DNA of 64,000 bases from assembly GCF_013410455.1 (NCBI RefSeq), contig NZ_JACCFW010000001.1, forward strand, positions 2,372,929 through 2,436,928. Direction: 5' to 3'. A program made the position numbers and the translations under genes. This stretch comes from Allobranchiibius huperziae. GTDB taxonomy: Bacteria; Actinomycetota; Actinomycetes; Actinomycetales; Dermatophilaceae. The number at the start of each line of letters is the position of its first letter. The first letter of the stretch is position 1. Of the stretch, positions 26,938 through 35,443 are shown in pieces. The notes beneath the pieces were generated by a model. It saw nothing but the letters and a program-made list of their open reading frames with translations. It did no database searches and had not been told where the DNA came from.

Positions 26938-26968
26938 ACGCCGCCCACCCGCGGAGGGTGAGCGGCGT
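26938..26968 (-). terminator. Hairpin terminator after clpP2
   Basis: ACGCCGCYCACCC pairs with its complement (one mismatch) around GCGGA, 23 bp beyond the clpP2 stop. Confidence 0.8.
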
Positions 26969-26991
26969 ACGGGGTGCTGTGATCGGGCCTC

Positions 26992-27681
26992 TCAGACCTG
27001 ACCGGAGGCCTTACGGCTGGTCAGCACCTGGTCGATCAGGCCGTACTCCTTGGCCTGGGCCGACGTCAGGATCTTGTCGCGCTCGATGTCCTTGCGGATC
27101 TGCTCGGCGGTCGCACCGGTGTGGAACGCCAGCGTCTCCTCGAGCCACTCGCGCATCCGGAAGATCTCGTTGGCCGTGACCTCCAGGTCGGAGGCCGTAC
27201 CGCCGGTGCCCTCCATGGCGGGCTGGTGGATCAGGATCCGCGCGTTCGGCAGGGCGTAGCGCTTGCCGGCCGCGCCCGCGCCGAGCAGAACGGCAGCGGC
27301 CGAGGCGGCCTGACCGACCACGAACGTCTGCACGTCGGGGCGGATGTACTGCATCGTGTCGTAGATCGCGGTCAGCGCGGTGAAGGAGCCACCGGGAGAG
27401 TTGATGTACATCAGGATGTCCCGGTCGGGGTCCTGGCTCTCCAGCACGATCAGCTGGGCGATGATGTCGTCCGCCGACGCGTCGTCGACCTGCACGCCGA
27501 GGAAGATGATGCGGTCCTCGAAGAGCTTGTTGTAGGGGTCCGAGCGCTTCATCCCGTAGGAGGTGCGCTCCTCGAACTGCGGCAGGATGTAGCGGCTCGA
27601 CGGCGCTGGTACGGAGAGGCCAGCGTGACCGACGTACGGCGAATTCATCTGTGCTCCACTCGAATCGGTCCAGTTGCTCAT
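26992..27681 (-). CDS. clpP2: ATP-dependent Clp protease proteolytic subunit ClpP2
   Basis: 229 residues. The catalytic serine is in GQAASAAAVLLGAG and the histidine in ARILIHQPAMEG. The N-terminus is longer than in ClpP1 (about 40 residues with RYILPQFEERTSYGMKRSDPY), a ClpP2 feature in actinobacteria. In mycobacteria ClpP1 and ClpP2 form a mixed tetradecamer, and the same is expected here. Its ATG overlaps the clpP1 stop by 4 bp. Confidence 0.95.
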   Translation of the reverse strand: MSNWTDSSGAQMNSPYVGHAGLSVPAPSSRYILPQFEERTSYGMKRSDPYNKLFEDRIIFLGVQVDDASADDIIAQLIVLESQDPDRDILMYINSPGGSFTALTAIYDTMQYIRPDVQTFVVGQAASAAAVLLGAGAAGKRYALPNARILIHQPAMEGTGGTASDLEVTANEIFRMREWLEETLAFHTGATAEQIRKDIERDKILTSAQAKEYGLIDQVLTSRKASGQV

Positions 27682-28268
27682 GCCTTCACCTGCCCGGGGG
27701 CATCCTCGGCACGCTCGAAGACGTGGTCGACGAAGCCGTACTCCTTGGCCTCCTGCGCGGAGAACCAGCGGTCCCGGTCGGAGTCGGCGGTGATCTGCTC
27801 GACCGTCTGCCCGGTGTGCTGGGCGATCAGCTCGGCCATCTTGTTCTTGATGAAGATCATCTGCTCGGCCTGGATCTTGATGTCGGAGGCCGTGCCGCCG
27901 AGACCACCGGACGGCTGGTGCATCATCACGCGTGCGTTCGGGGTCGCATAACGCTTGCCCGGGGTGCCGGCCGAGAGCAGGAACTGCCCCATGCTGGCCG
28001 CCATTCCCATCGCGACCGTGGCCACGTCGTTGGGAATCCAGTTCATTGTGTCGAAGATGGCCATGCCCGCGGAGATCGAACCGCCGGGGCTGTTGATGTA
28101 GAGCCAGATGTCGGCGTTCGGGTCCTCGGCCGTCAGCAGCAGCAGCTGCGCGGCGATCACGTTGGCGTTGTCGTCACGGACGTCGGAGCCGAGGAAGATG
28201 ATGCGTTCCTTCAGCAGCCGGTTGTAGATCTGGTCGTCGAGTCCCCCGGTCGGTGCCTGGGTCGCCAT
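27678..28268 (-). CDS. clpP1: ATP-dependent Clp protease proteolytic subunit ClpP1
   Basis: 196 residues. Catalytic serine in GMAASMGQFLLSAG, histidine in ARVMMHQPSGG, and an aspartate in the handle region after DRDRWFSAQEA. The start MATQAPTGG has AGAAGG 6 nt upstream and matches the length of mycobacterial ClpP1; an in-frame ATG 14 codons further up lacks such a site. It is translated together with clpP2. Upstream 260 bp to the trigger factor gene hold the tig terminator and probably the clpP promoter; I did not find a clear ClgR site. Confidence 0.95.
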   Translation of the reverse strand: MATQAPTGGLDDQIYNRLLKERIIFLGSDVRDDNANVIAAQLLLLTAEDPNADIWLYINSPGGSISAGMAIFDTMNWIPNDVATVAMGMAASMGQFLLSAGTPGKRYATPNARVMMHQPSGGLGGTASDIKIQAEQMIFIKNKMAELIAQHTGQTVEQITADSDRDRWFSAQEAKEYGFVDHVFERAEDAPGQVKA

Positions 28269-28477
28269 CGAGACCTTCTGGATGTCACTCAAGGTCTTCT
28301 CTTCTCTCATCGCGTCGGACTGCTCCGGTCGACCCCGCATGCGCGCGGTCACGAAGCGGTCGAATCAGCTTCTACTGGACCCTAACGCCCGGCTCGCGCC
28401 GTTCCGTCCCCGATCTTCGCCGTGTTCGCCGTGAGCGCAAGGCCGCGACGTGCGCGCGGCCTGCACCGGACACGATG

Positions 28478-28514
28478 ACGGGGCCCGCACATCGAGTCGA
28501 TGTGCGAGCCCCGT
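28478..28514 (-). terminator. Hairpin terminator after tig
   Basis: ACGGGGCTCGCACATCGA pairs with its near-complement across a tiny loop, 17 bp beyond the tig stop. It separates tig from clpP1-clpP2. Confidence 0.8.
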
Positions 28515-28530
28515 TGTCAGAGCGAGCGAT

Positions 28531-29940
28531 TCAGGCCTTGGGAGCCTCGGCCGAGGAGTCCTGGGAATCCTCGGAGTCGGCGGGCGTGCTGTCGGTGTCG
28601 CCCGCGACCTCGATGACGTCGGCGTCGTCGGTGGCCTCGGCGGTCTCCGTGTCGGTCGCGTCCTCGTCCTGCTCGGCGTCGTTGAGCGCGTTCAGGTCGA
28701 CGGTCTCACCGTTGGTGTCGATCACCGTGACCCGCTCCAGCACCGTGCTGAGCGCCTTGCGACGGGCGACCTCACCCATCACCGCGGGCACCTGGCCCTG
28801 CTGGTCCAGCGCCTGCGCGAACTGGTTGGGGTCCATGCCGTACTGCTGCGCGGACATGATCAGGTACTCGATCAGCTCCTCCTGGGAGACCTGCACCTCG
28901 TTCTCCTCGACGATCTTGTCGAGCAGGAACTGGCTCTGCAGTGCCTTCGTCGTGCTCTCGGTGACCTCGGCGCGGTGCTCGTCGTCGTCGACGCGGTCCT
29001 CACCCTCGAGGTGCTGCTGCACCTCGGCCTCCACGATGCTCTGCGGCACCGCGAGGTCCAGGTCCTCCAGCAGCTGGTCCAGGACCTTGTCGCGCGCCTG
29101 GATGCCCTGCTGGAAACGCTTGCCGCGCTCGGCCTGCGCGGTCATGTCGATGCGCAGGTCGGCGACCGTGTCGTGCTCGGAAGCCAACTGGGCGAAGTCG
29201 TCGTCGACGTCGGGCAGCTGACGCTCCTTGACCGACTGGACGGTGACGGAGCACTGGGCGGCCTGGCCCTCATGCTCGCCGCCGGCCAGGGCGGCCTCGA
29301 AGGTGGCGGTGTCGCCGGCGGACAGACCGGTGACCGCGTCGTCCAGACCCTCGAGCATGTTGCCGCTGCCGACGACGTACGAGACGCCGGAGACGTCGTC
29401 GATCTTCTCGTCGCCGATCGTGGCGGACAGGTCGATGGTGAGCGAGTCACCCTCGGCGGCGGGGCGCTCAACCGGGGCCAGCGTGCCGAACCGCTCGCGG
29501 AGCGTCTCGATCTCGGCGTCGACGTCCTCGTCGGTGACCTCGACCGGGTCGACGGTCACGCTGATCGCGGAGAAGTCGGGCAGGTCGAACTGCGGACGCA
29601 CGTCGACCTCGACGGTGAACTTCAGGTCCTCACCCTCGGTCGCCGGCACGTCCGTGACCTCGACCTCGGGCTGGCCGAGCGGCTGCACGTCGTTGCTCTC
29701 CAGCGCCTGGCCGTAGAACTCCGGCAGGGCCTCGTTGACGGCTTCCTGCAGCACCGCGCCACGGCCGACCCGCTGGTCGATGATCCGTGCCGGCACCTTG
29801 CCCTGGCGGAAGCCCGGCACCTGGATCTGGTTGCCGATGGTCTTGTAGGCCGCGCTGACGCTCGGCTCCAGCTCGGCGTAGGGGACCTCGATGGTCATCT
29901 TGACCCGCGTCGGGCTCAGGGTGTCGACGGCGCTCTTCAC
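28531..29940 (-). CDS. tig: Trigger factor (ribosome-associated chaperone/PPIase)
   Basis: 469 residues. The ribosome-docking tail loop (GFRQGKVPARII) is near residue 43, then the FKBP-like PPIase domain, then the long helical C-terminal arms. It ends with an about 55-residue acidic extension (DAEQDEDATDTETAEATDD and on) not needed for the fold; acidic tails of this kind are seen in other actinobacterial trigger factors. The start is GTG (VKSAVDTLSPTRVKM). It is upstream of clpP1-clpP2 on the same strand, the classic tig-clp order. Confidence 0.97.
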   Translation of the reverse strand: MKSAVDTLSPTRVKMTIEVPYAELEPSVSAAYKTIGNQIQVPGFRQGKVPARIIDQRVGRGAVLQEAVNEALPEFYGQALESNDVQPLGQPEVEVTDVPATEGEDLKFTVEVDVRPQFDLPDFSAISVTVDPVEVTDEDVDAEIETLRERFGTLAPVERPAAEGDSLTIDLSATIGDEKIDDVSGVSYVVGSGNMLEGLDDAVTGLSAGDTATFEAALAGGEHEGQAAQCSVTVQSVKERQLPDVDDDFAQLASEHDTVADLRIDMTAQAERGKRFQQGIQARDKVLDQLLEDLDLAVPQSIVEAEVQQHLEGEDRVDDDEHRAEVTESTTKALQSQFLLDKIVEENEVQVSQEELIEYLIMSAQQYGMDPNQFAQALDQQGQVPAVMGEVARRKALSTVLERVTVIDTNGETVDLNALNDAEQDEDATDTETAEATDDADVIEVAGDTDSTPADSEDSQDSSAEAPKA

Positions 29941-30175
29941 TGCACAGACTCCATAGATCGAAAGGGGCTCTCTGCCGGCGTACGTCGCAAGGCGGGCGTC
30001 GGCGACCCGGACGACCGGGCGGCGAAAGCGGGAACCGTCTGCCATGTTCCCTGACGAAGCGGGGCGCGAGCAAACCGGTGGGGTACGAGGTGCCCCGGCC
30101 GGGCGTCTCCAGATGTCGGTTCAGGAGGGTTCTCACACCCCGCGACCGTCCCGAATCGACATCTCGAGCACAAAT

Positions 30176-30345
30176 CCTGTTGCCCCCTCCTTCGTCGGGG
30201 TAACAGGAACCACGGGCTCACTTCGTTCCGCCCGCTCCCAGCATCCTGTTGCCCCTTCTTCGTCGGGGTAACAGGAACCACGGGCTCACTTCGTTCCGCC
30301 CGCTCCCAGCATCCTGTTGCCCCTTCTTCGTCGGGGTAACAGGAT
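30176..30345 (-). repeat. 68-69 bp tandem array repeating the tRNA-Pro 3' end and trailer
   Basis: Starts of CCTGTTGCCCC on the plus strand are at 30176, 30245 and 30313. On the tRNA strand each unit holds TCCTGTTACCCCGACGAAG (the last 14 tRNA bases plus trailer), then GGGG(G)CAACAGGAT, which can pair back with it, then a second hairpin CGGGC/GCCCG. The first unit includes the real tRNA end. With the stretch up to the tig start, this fills 390 bp in which I see no gene. Confidence 0.9.
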
Positions 30346-30404
30346 TTGAACCTGCGGCCTTCCGCTCCCAAAGCGGACGCGCTACCAAGCTGCGCCATAC
30401 CCCG
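30331..30404 (-). tRNA. tRNA-Pro (anticodon TGG)
   Basis: 74 nt, complete cloverleaf: acceptor CGGGGTA/TACCCCG, anticodon stem CCGCT..AGCGG with loop TTTGGGA, T-arm GCAGG TTCAAAT CCTGT. CCA is not encoded. The downstream sequence is a tandem array repeating its 3' end. Confidence 0.95.
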
Positions 30405-30442
30405 TGCTGCGCGGCTGGTGCGAACCACACCACGCGAGCCAG

Positions 30443-30449
30443 TACGCTA
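30443..30449. promoter_or_regulatory. Overlapping divergent -10 elements for tRNA-Gly and tRNA-Pro
   Basis: TACGCTA reads TACGCT on the plus strand (toward tRNA-Gly) and TAGCGT on the minus strand (toward tRNA-Pro). Predicted starts would leave leaders of about 50 and 33 nt. The two could not be occupied at once. Confidence 0.5.
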
Positions 30450-30506
30450 TCGCCTCGGCGCAGCACACCGGACCACACACCATCGGGTGGGACGAGGTTG
30501 CGCCAC

Positions 30507-30577
30507 GCGGGTGTAGCTCAATGGTAGAGCCCCAGTCTTCCAAACTGGCTACGCGAGTTCGATTCTCGTCACCCGCT
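30507..30577 (+). tRNA. tRNA-Gly (anticodon TCC)
   Basis: 71 nt. Acceptor GCGGGTG/CACCCGC, anticodon stem CCAGT/ACTGG with loop CTTCCAA, T-loop TTCGATT. CCA not encoded. It is divergent from tRNA-Pro. Confidence 0.95.
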
Positions 30578-30691
30578 CACAGTGCCGCACCGCAGGCTCC
30601 GACAGCGTTGGCCCGCAACGGTTCCCGTCGTTGCCACGCAGTCGTCGCACAGGGCGGCCCCGCGCCGGTCACGACGGGACCACGATCGCCG

Positions 30692-31549
30692 TCAGGAGTG
30701 CGTCGCGGCGGGGTCCCGCACCCGATGAGTCGTCTCTTGGTCACCCCGCCCGGTCAGCCGGCGCAAACCCTCGGCACCGGCGCTGTGCGGCTCGGGCACG
30801 TAGAGGAACAGATGCTGTCCAGGACTTCCCGAGACCGAGAATGCACGGAAGTTCACGGTGATGTCGCCGATGTCGGGATGGTGGAACGTCTTGACCTCCC
30901 GCACCCGAGCCTTGACGTCATGCCGCGCCCACAGGGTGGTGAATGCCGGACTGCGCAAGGTCAGCGCCCCCAGGACGCGAGTGACACGGGGGTCATCCGT
31001 GAACGACGCGGTCATCGCGCGCAGATTGGCCACGACGTCGGCGGCGGCCACCTCCCACTCGGCGTAGAAGCGCACCGCGAACGGGTCGAGAAACAGGTTG
31101 TGCGCCAGATTGTCGAGGCGGTCGAACCCGCGGTAGAGGGCATGCGCCTGCGAGTTGGCGGCGAGCACATCCATCGCGGGCCCGACGATCAGACCGGGAG
31201 CCGCGACGGTCCCTTCCAGCATGGCCATGAGGTCGGCATCGACCTCGAACGGGGATGCCCCCTTCACGCCCGCGGAACCCTGGGCCAGTGCGGACAGGTG
31301 GGCTTCGGCGTCGGGTCCGAGCTGAAGCACTCGTGCCAGGGCCCCGACGACCTGGTCGGACGGGTGCCGTTCTCGACCCTGCTCGAGGCGGCTGTAGTAG
31401 TCGGTGCTGACACTCGCGAGCAGGGCCACCTCCTCACGTCGCAGCCCGGTCACCCGCCGTTGCGGATCGGCGGGCAGGTCGACCGATTCAGGTGCGACCA
31501 GCGCGCGCCGGGCCCGTAGGAAATCGCCGAGCTCATTGCCCTCGCCCAT
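30692..31549 (-). CDS. XRE-type regulator with MmyB-like ligand-binding domain
   Basis: 285 residues. The helix-turn-helix is near residues 33-58 (VTGLRREEVALLASVSTDYY, then SRLEQGRERHPS), followed by an MLTR/MmyB domain (ANSQAHALYRGFDRLDNLAHNLFLDP, TLRSPAFTTLWARHDV), a PAS-like fold thought to bind fatty acids or other ligands. It is divergent from the two amidohydrolase genes, which are its probable target. The start MGEGNELGDFLRARRA matches the family; no clear ribosome-binding site. Confidence 0.9.
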   Translation of the reverse strand: MGEGNELGDFLRARRALVAPESVDLPADPQRRVTGLRREEVALLASVSTDYYSRLEQGRERHPSDQVVGALARVLQLGPDAEAHLSALAQGSAGVKGASPFEVDADLMAMLEGTVAAPGLIVGPAMDVLAANSQAHALYRGFDRLDNLAHNLFLDPFAVRFYAEWEVAAADVVANLRAMTASFTDDPRVTRVLGALTLRSPAFTTLWARHDVKARVREVKTFHHPDIGDITVNFRAFSVSGSPGQHLFLYVPEPHSAGAEGLRRLTGRGDQETTHRVRDPAATHS

Positions 31550-31686
31550 GGACAGCAACAGTAGAGCCGAGCTGACCGGGCCGGCCGGCACACGACCGGA
31601 GTGGGTGTGACGCACCCTCCCACCCCATGTCGGACCCGACCTACTTTTGAGGCCAGATCTGCGGCACGAGATGCGGGGAGACGAGA

Positions 31687-32643
31687 ATGGGCGCTGAGCC
31701 GTTGATCGACGTGCACAGTCACTTCCTCACCGACGACTACATCTCGGCGGCGCGCCGCGCCGGAATTGCCCAACCGGACGGCACCCCACAATGGCCGACC
31801 TGGTCCGAAGCGGCGCACCTCGCGATGATGGACGAGCACTCCATCGCCCGGTCGCATCTCTCGATATCGACACCGGGGGTGAGCTTCCTGTCGGGTGAGG
31901 CGTCACGTGCGATGAGTCGACATCTCAACGAGTTCGCGGGCGCGCTGTGCGAGAAGCGTCCCGACCGGTTCGCCTTCTTCGCCACTCTGCCCCTCGATGC
32001 GGTGGGCGAGGCGTGCGCGGAAGCCGTGCGCGCGTTGGACGAGCTGGGCGCCTCCGGGGTCGCGGTCGAGACCAACCGGAACGGCGTCTACCTCGCTGAC
32101 CCCTCCCTGGCGCCGCTGTGGCAGTTGCTGCACGATCGCTCTGCCGTCGTGTTCGTGCACCCCACCTCACCGACGAACTGGCCGCAGACGGCGATCGGCC
32201 TGCCGCGTCCGATGTTGGAGTTCCTCTTCGATTCCGCCCGCGCCGCGGTCGACCTCGTCCTCGAGGGCGTCCTCGACCGCTTCGGTGACATCGACTGGAT
32301 CTTCACGCACTCGGCGGGTGTGCTTCCGCTGGTCGTCGACCGGGTCCAGTTCCTGCGTCGCGCGTTCTTCCCCGATGCGCCGGAGATCGATGTGGTCGCC
32401 GCCGTGTCCCGCCTGTGGTTCGAACTGGCCGGCACGCCCTTCCCGCGCAGCGCGCCCATCGCGGCTGACGCGTTCGGCTCCGACCGGCTGCTCTTCGGCA
32501 GTGACTTCTGCTTCACCCCGACGGCCGGTGTCGCCGCGCAGATCGCGTCGCTCGACGCCGCCCGCCCGGTGGCCGGGCGCAGTTGGCGCGGGCTCACCAC
32601 GGTCAATGCCACCTCTCTCTTCCCCGCGAAGGAGGCGCAGTGA
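31687..32643 (+). CDS. Amidohydrolase family 2 protein (ACMSD-like)
   Basis: 318 residues. The metal motif IDVHSHFL is at residues 7-14, FVHPTSPTNW supplies the next histidine, FTHSAGVLPL another, and LLFGSDFCFTP the aspartate: the amidohydrolase_2 / aminocarboxymuconate-semialdehyde decarboxylase pattern. Such proteins hydrolyse or decarboxylate small carboxylic acids. GGGGAGACGAGA precedes the ATG. Its stop overlaps the next start (GTGA). With the second amidohydrolase it probably degrades one compound sensed by the divergent regulator. Confidence 0.88.
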   Translation: MGAEPLIDVHSHFLTDDYISAARRAGIAQPDGTPQWPTWSEAAHLAMMDEHSIARSHLSISTPGVSFLSGEASRAMSRHLNEFAGALCEKRPDRFAFFATLPLDAVGEACAEAVRALDELGASGVAVETNRNGVYLADPSLAPLWQLLHDRSAVVFVHPTSPTNWPQTAIGLPRPMLEFLFDSARAAVDLVLEGVLDRFGDIDWIFTHSAGVLPLVVDRVQFLRRAFFPDAPEIDVVAAVSRLWFELAGTPFPRSAPIAADAFGSDRLLFGSDFCFTPTAGVAAQIASLDAARPVAGRSWRGLTTVNATSLFPAKEAQ

Positions 32644-34367
32644 CGAACCCGTCCAGCGATGACCTGCCGCCCGATCTGGTCGTGTTCGGCGCACGGATCA
32701 CCACCAACTCGCCGGAGCAGGACACCGCGAGCGCGCTGGCCGTGGTGGGTCAACGCATCGTCGCTGTCGGCGACGACGAGGGGATCAGGCGCCTCGCCGG
32801 ACCGGCCACCATGACGATCGACGCCGGTGGGCGCCGGGTCGTCCCCGGACTGAACGACTCGCACATGCACACCGTGCGTGGCGGTCTGATGTACAACCTG
32901 GAACTGCGCTGGGACGGTGTCGGCTCGCTCGAGCGCGGACTGACGATGATCCGGCACCAGGCGACACGCACACCGAGCGGACAGTGGGTGCGCGTCATGG
33001 GCGGATGGTCCCCCTGGCAGTTCAGCGAACGTCGGATGCCCACCACCTCCGAGCTGACCGAGGCCGCGCCCACCACCCCCGTCCTCGTTCTCTACGGCTA
33101 CAGCAAGGTCATCATCAACCGGGCGGGCGTCAAGGCCCTGGGTATCGCGTCCGACTCCGATCTGGCCGATAGCCCGGACTACGCACTGGGCGACGACGGA
33201 TGCATCGTCACCGGCAACACCGCTGTCTACGCCGTCATCGCCAAGCTGCCGAACCTCGACCGGGACGACGAACGGGAAAGCTCCACCCGCCTGTTCCTGC
33301 GCGAGCTCAATCGGTTCGGACTCACCAGCACCGTGGACGCGGGCGAGCGCAACACGTCCTACCCCGACGACTACCGCAGCATGGCGGGGCTGGCCGGCGA
33401 GCCGGGTTTCGCCATCCGGCTGTCCAACTTCCTCTTCGCCCAGCGGCCGGGATCAGAGGAGGATTTCTGGGAGCGCACCACGCACGACGAGAAGCCGGAT
33501 ACGGCCGATGCAGCGCTCGACGCCCGCTACCGACTCCGCGGCGCCGGCGAGGTGCTGGCCTGGGCTGCGCACGACTACGAGAACTTCCTGGCCGCGCGTC
33601 CAGAGCTGTCGCAGGACGCGCTCGACCACTTCGAGGCCGTCACCCGGATCCTCGCCGAGCACGACTGGCCCATCCGCGTCCACGCGACGTACGACCAGAC
33701 CATCGGTCACTTCCTCGACGTCTTCGAGCGGGTGTTCCCCGAGGTCGGTTACACGTCGCGCTGGCTGCTCGACCACGCCGAGACGATCGGTCCCCGCAAC
33801 ATCGAACGGCTCAAGGCGCTGGGCGGGGGCATCGCGGTGCAGAACCGGTTGTCCTTCTCCGGGGAGTACTTCCTCGAGCGGTACGGCTCCGAAGCCGCCG
33901 CCGCCGTGCAGCCGTTACGCGCGCTGCTCGACGCAGGGATCCCCATGGGGGCCGGCACGGACGCGACGAGGCCGGCCAGTTACAACCCGTGGATCAGCCT
34001 GTACTGGATGATCACCGGCCGCACCGTCGGCGGGACGCAGGTCGCCGACCCCTCAAGCCGGCTGACCCGCGAAGAGGCCCTGCACGCCTACACCGTCGGC
34101 AGTGCATGGCTGAGTGGCGAGGAGCACCGCAAGGGTCGCATCGCAGCAGGGCAGGACGCGGATTTCGCGATACTCAGCGAGGACTACATGACCGTGCCGA
34201 CGGAGGCCATCCCCACTATCGAGTCGGTCCTCACCGTGACCGGCGGGGCCGTCGTCTACACCGCCCCGCCGTTCAGTGACTCTCTGCCTGTCCCGCCGAT
34301 AGCGGTGCTTCCGACCTGGTCGCCTGTCGTCGACGTGGCGGGATTCTCCCGTCGGGCCGACCGATGA
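32640..34367 (+). CDS. Amidohydrolase family 3 protein (YtcJ-like)
   Basis: 575 residues from GTG with a strong GAAGGAGG site. NDSHMHTVRGG (about residue 77) gives the first metal ligands, later IRVHATYDQTIG and LLDHAETI histidines, and GAGTDATRPASYNP the aspartate. YtcJ-like enzymes hydrolyse N-acyl or cyclic amides; substrate unknown. The N-terminal DLVVFGARITTN and C-terminal KGRIAAGQDADFAILSEDY form the composite beta-sandwich. Translationally coupled to the upstream amidohydrolase. Confidence 0.9.
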   Translation: MTNPSSDDLPPDLVVFGARITTNSPEQDTASALAVVGQRIVAVGDDEGIRRLAGPATMTIDAGGRRVVPGLNDSHMHTVRGGLMYNLELRWDGVGSLERGLTMIRHQATRTPSGQWVRVMGGWSPWQFSERRMPTTSELTEAAPTTPVLVLYGYSKVIINRAGVKALGIASDSDLADSPDYALGDDGCIVTGNTAVYAVIAKLPNLDRDDERESSTRLFLRELNRFGLTSTVDAGERNTSYPDDYRSMAGLAGEPGFAIRLSNFLFAQRPGSEEDFWERTTHDEKPDTADAALDARYRLRGAGEVLAWAAHDYENFLAARPELSQDALDHFEAVTRILAEHDWPIRVHATYDQTIGHFLDVFERVFPEVGYTSRWLLDHAETIGPRNIERLKALGGGIAVQNRLSFSGEYFLERYGSEAAAAVQPLRALLDAGIPMGAGTDATRPASYNPWISLYWMITGRTVGGTQVADPSSRLTREEALHAYTVGSAWLSGEEHRKGRIAAGQDADFAILSEDYMTVPTEAIPTIESVLTVTGGAVVYTAPPFSDSLPVPPIAVLPTWSPVVDVAGFSRRADR

Positions 34368-34462
34368 CGGACGCCGGCCTCGGCGGCGACTGCGTCACGC
34401 GTTCGCGCCCGTCCGGAGACGATGGGTGCCCAGACCCCGATTGCTCAGACAGGAGCACCGCG

Positions 34463-34954
34463 ATGGCCCCCACCGAGGTCCGCTTGACGCAGATGACCGA
34501 CGAGCAGTTCGACGAGTGGCGAAGCGAGCACGAACGTTCCTACGCGGAGACACTGAGCTCGCGGTACGGACTCACGGCGGAGGAAGCACAGCGGCTCGCG
34601 CAGAACGAGGTCCGGACGGCCCTCCCCGGCGGACGCGTGACGCCGGGCATGCACGTGCTCAACGTGACCCATGGGGATGATGTCGTCGGCACTCTGTGGT
34701 GGGGAGCGCATTCCAGCAGGCCGCGCACCGCCTACGTGTACGACATCGTCATCCGACCGACCCACCGCGGTCGTGGATTCGGCCGGGCCACGATGATCGC
34801 GGCCGAGAACGAGGCGCGAACGTCCGGCGCCGACTCACTCGGACTCTCCGTGACGGTGTCGAACGACGCCGCTCGCCGCCTCTACGACTCACTCGGCTTC
34901 GTCGCCGCGTCACTGTCCATGACCAAATCGATCGGCCGGCAGCACGGTCGCTGA
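34463..34954 (+). CDS. GNAT family N-acetyltransferase
   Basis: 163 residues. Motif A is YDIVIRPTHRGRGFGRATM and the C-terminal motif NDAARRLYDSLGFVAAS. The start at MAPTEVRLTQM has AGGAGCACC nine nt upstream; an in-frame ATG overlapping the amidohydrolase stop at 34364 would add 33 residues with no similarity. It closes the three-gene amidohydrolase unit and may acetylate its substrate or product. Confidence 0.85.
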   Translation: MAPTEVRLTQMTDEQFDEWRSEHERSYAETLSSRYGLTAEEAQRLAQNEVRTALPGGRVTPGMHVLNVTHGDDVVGTLWWGAHSSRPRTAYVYDIVIRPTHRGRGFGRATMIAAENEARTSGADSLGLSVTVSNDAARRLYDSLGFVAASLSMTKSIGRQHGR

Positions 34955-35108
34955 GCTACGCCGCCTGCTCGTACTGCGGGCTGCGGGCACCCGCCGGTCA
35001 CCCGCCCGGTCCATGCCACGAATCGCCTCTCGACGGCCGACCCCGACCTGTGCTTACGTGGAATCCATGGCCACGGCATCTGGTCGCGGCTCTCTCGAAG
35101 GAGATCTG

Positions 35109-35330
35109 ATGGGACTGTTCGACAGCGCCAAGGACAAGGCGAGCGACTTCGCGAACGACAACCCGGACAAGCTCAAGGAGGGTGTCGAGAAGGGTGGGGA
35201 CTTCGTCGACGACAAGACCGGCGGCAAATACTCCGACCAGATCGACAAGGGCCAGGACGCTGTCAGTGACCGCCTCGGTGGCGGTCAGGGCGGTGACGAC
35301 GCCGACGGCGGCGACCAGAACCAGAACTGA
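35109..35330 (+). CDS. MT0933-type small hydrophilic protein (annotated antitoxin family)
   Basis: 73 residues, highly charged and helical. MGLFDSAKDKASDF and KGGDFVDDKTGGKYSDQIDKGQDAV match the Rv0909/MT0933 antitoxin Pfam family. The C-terminus is Gly/Asp-rich (GGGQGGDDADGGDQ). AAGGAGATCTG precedes the ATG. No toxin gene adjoins it, so a toxin-antitoxin role is doubtful; many such orphan copies look like stress-type small proteins. Confidence 0.85.
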   Translation: MGLFDSAKDKASDFANDNPDKLKEGVEKGGDFVDDKTGGKYSDQIDKGQDAVSDRLGGGQGGDDADGGDQNQN

Positions 35331-35360
35331 GGTCGATCACCGACCAGGCAGGTCACGAGG

Positions 35361-35386
35361 GTGCCGGGCCCTGACGGGTTCGGCAC
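35361..35386 (+). terminator. Weak hairpin after the MT0933-type gene
   Basis: GTGCCG pairs with CGGCAC over a 14-nt loop and is followed by TCTT. Confidence 0.45.
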
Positions 35387-35443
35387 TCTTCGCATGCATG
35401 GAACGCACACATGGAGTGTGCGTGGGCTCGTGCGGGACGACGC

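Noticed and set aside
28450-30054. 534-codon frame opposite tig
   Set aside because: Antisense shadow of trigger factor.
30176-30345. Phage or island attachment site at tRNA-Pro
   Set aside because: No integrase gene is near, and the copies are spaced about 68 bp as a tandem array, so nothing is inserted between them.
34364-34462. N-terminal extension of the GNAT at 34463
   Set aside because: The extra 33 residues show no similarity; AGGAGCACC favours the inner ATG.
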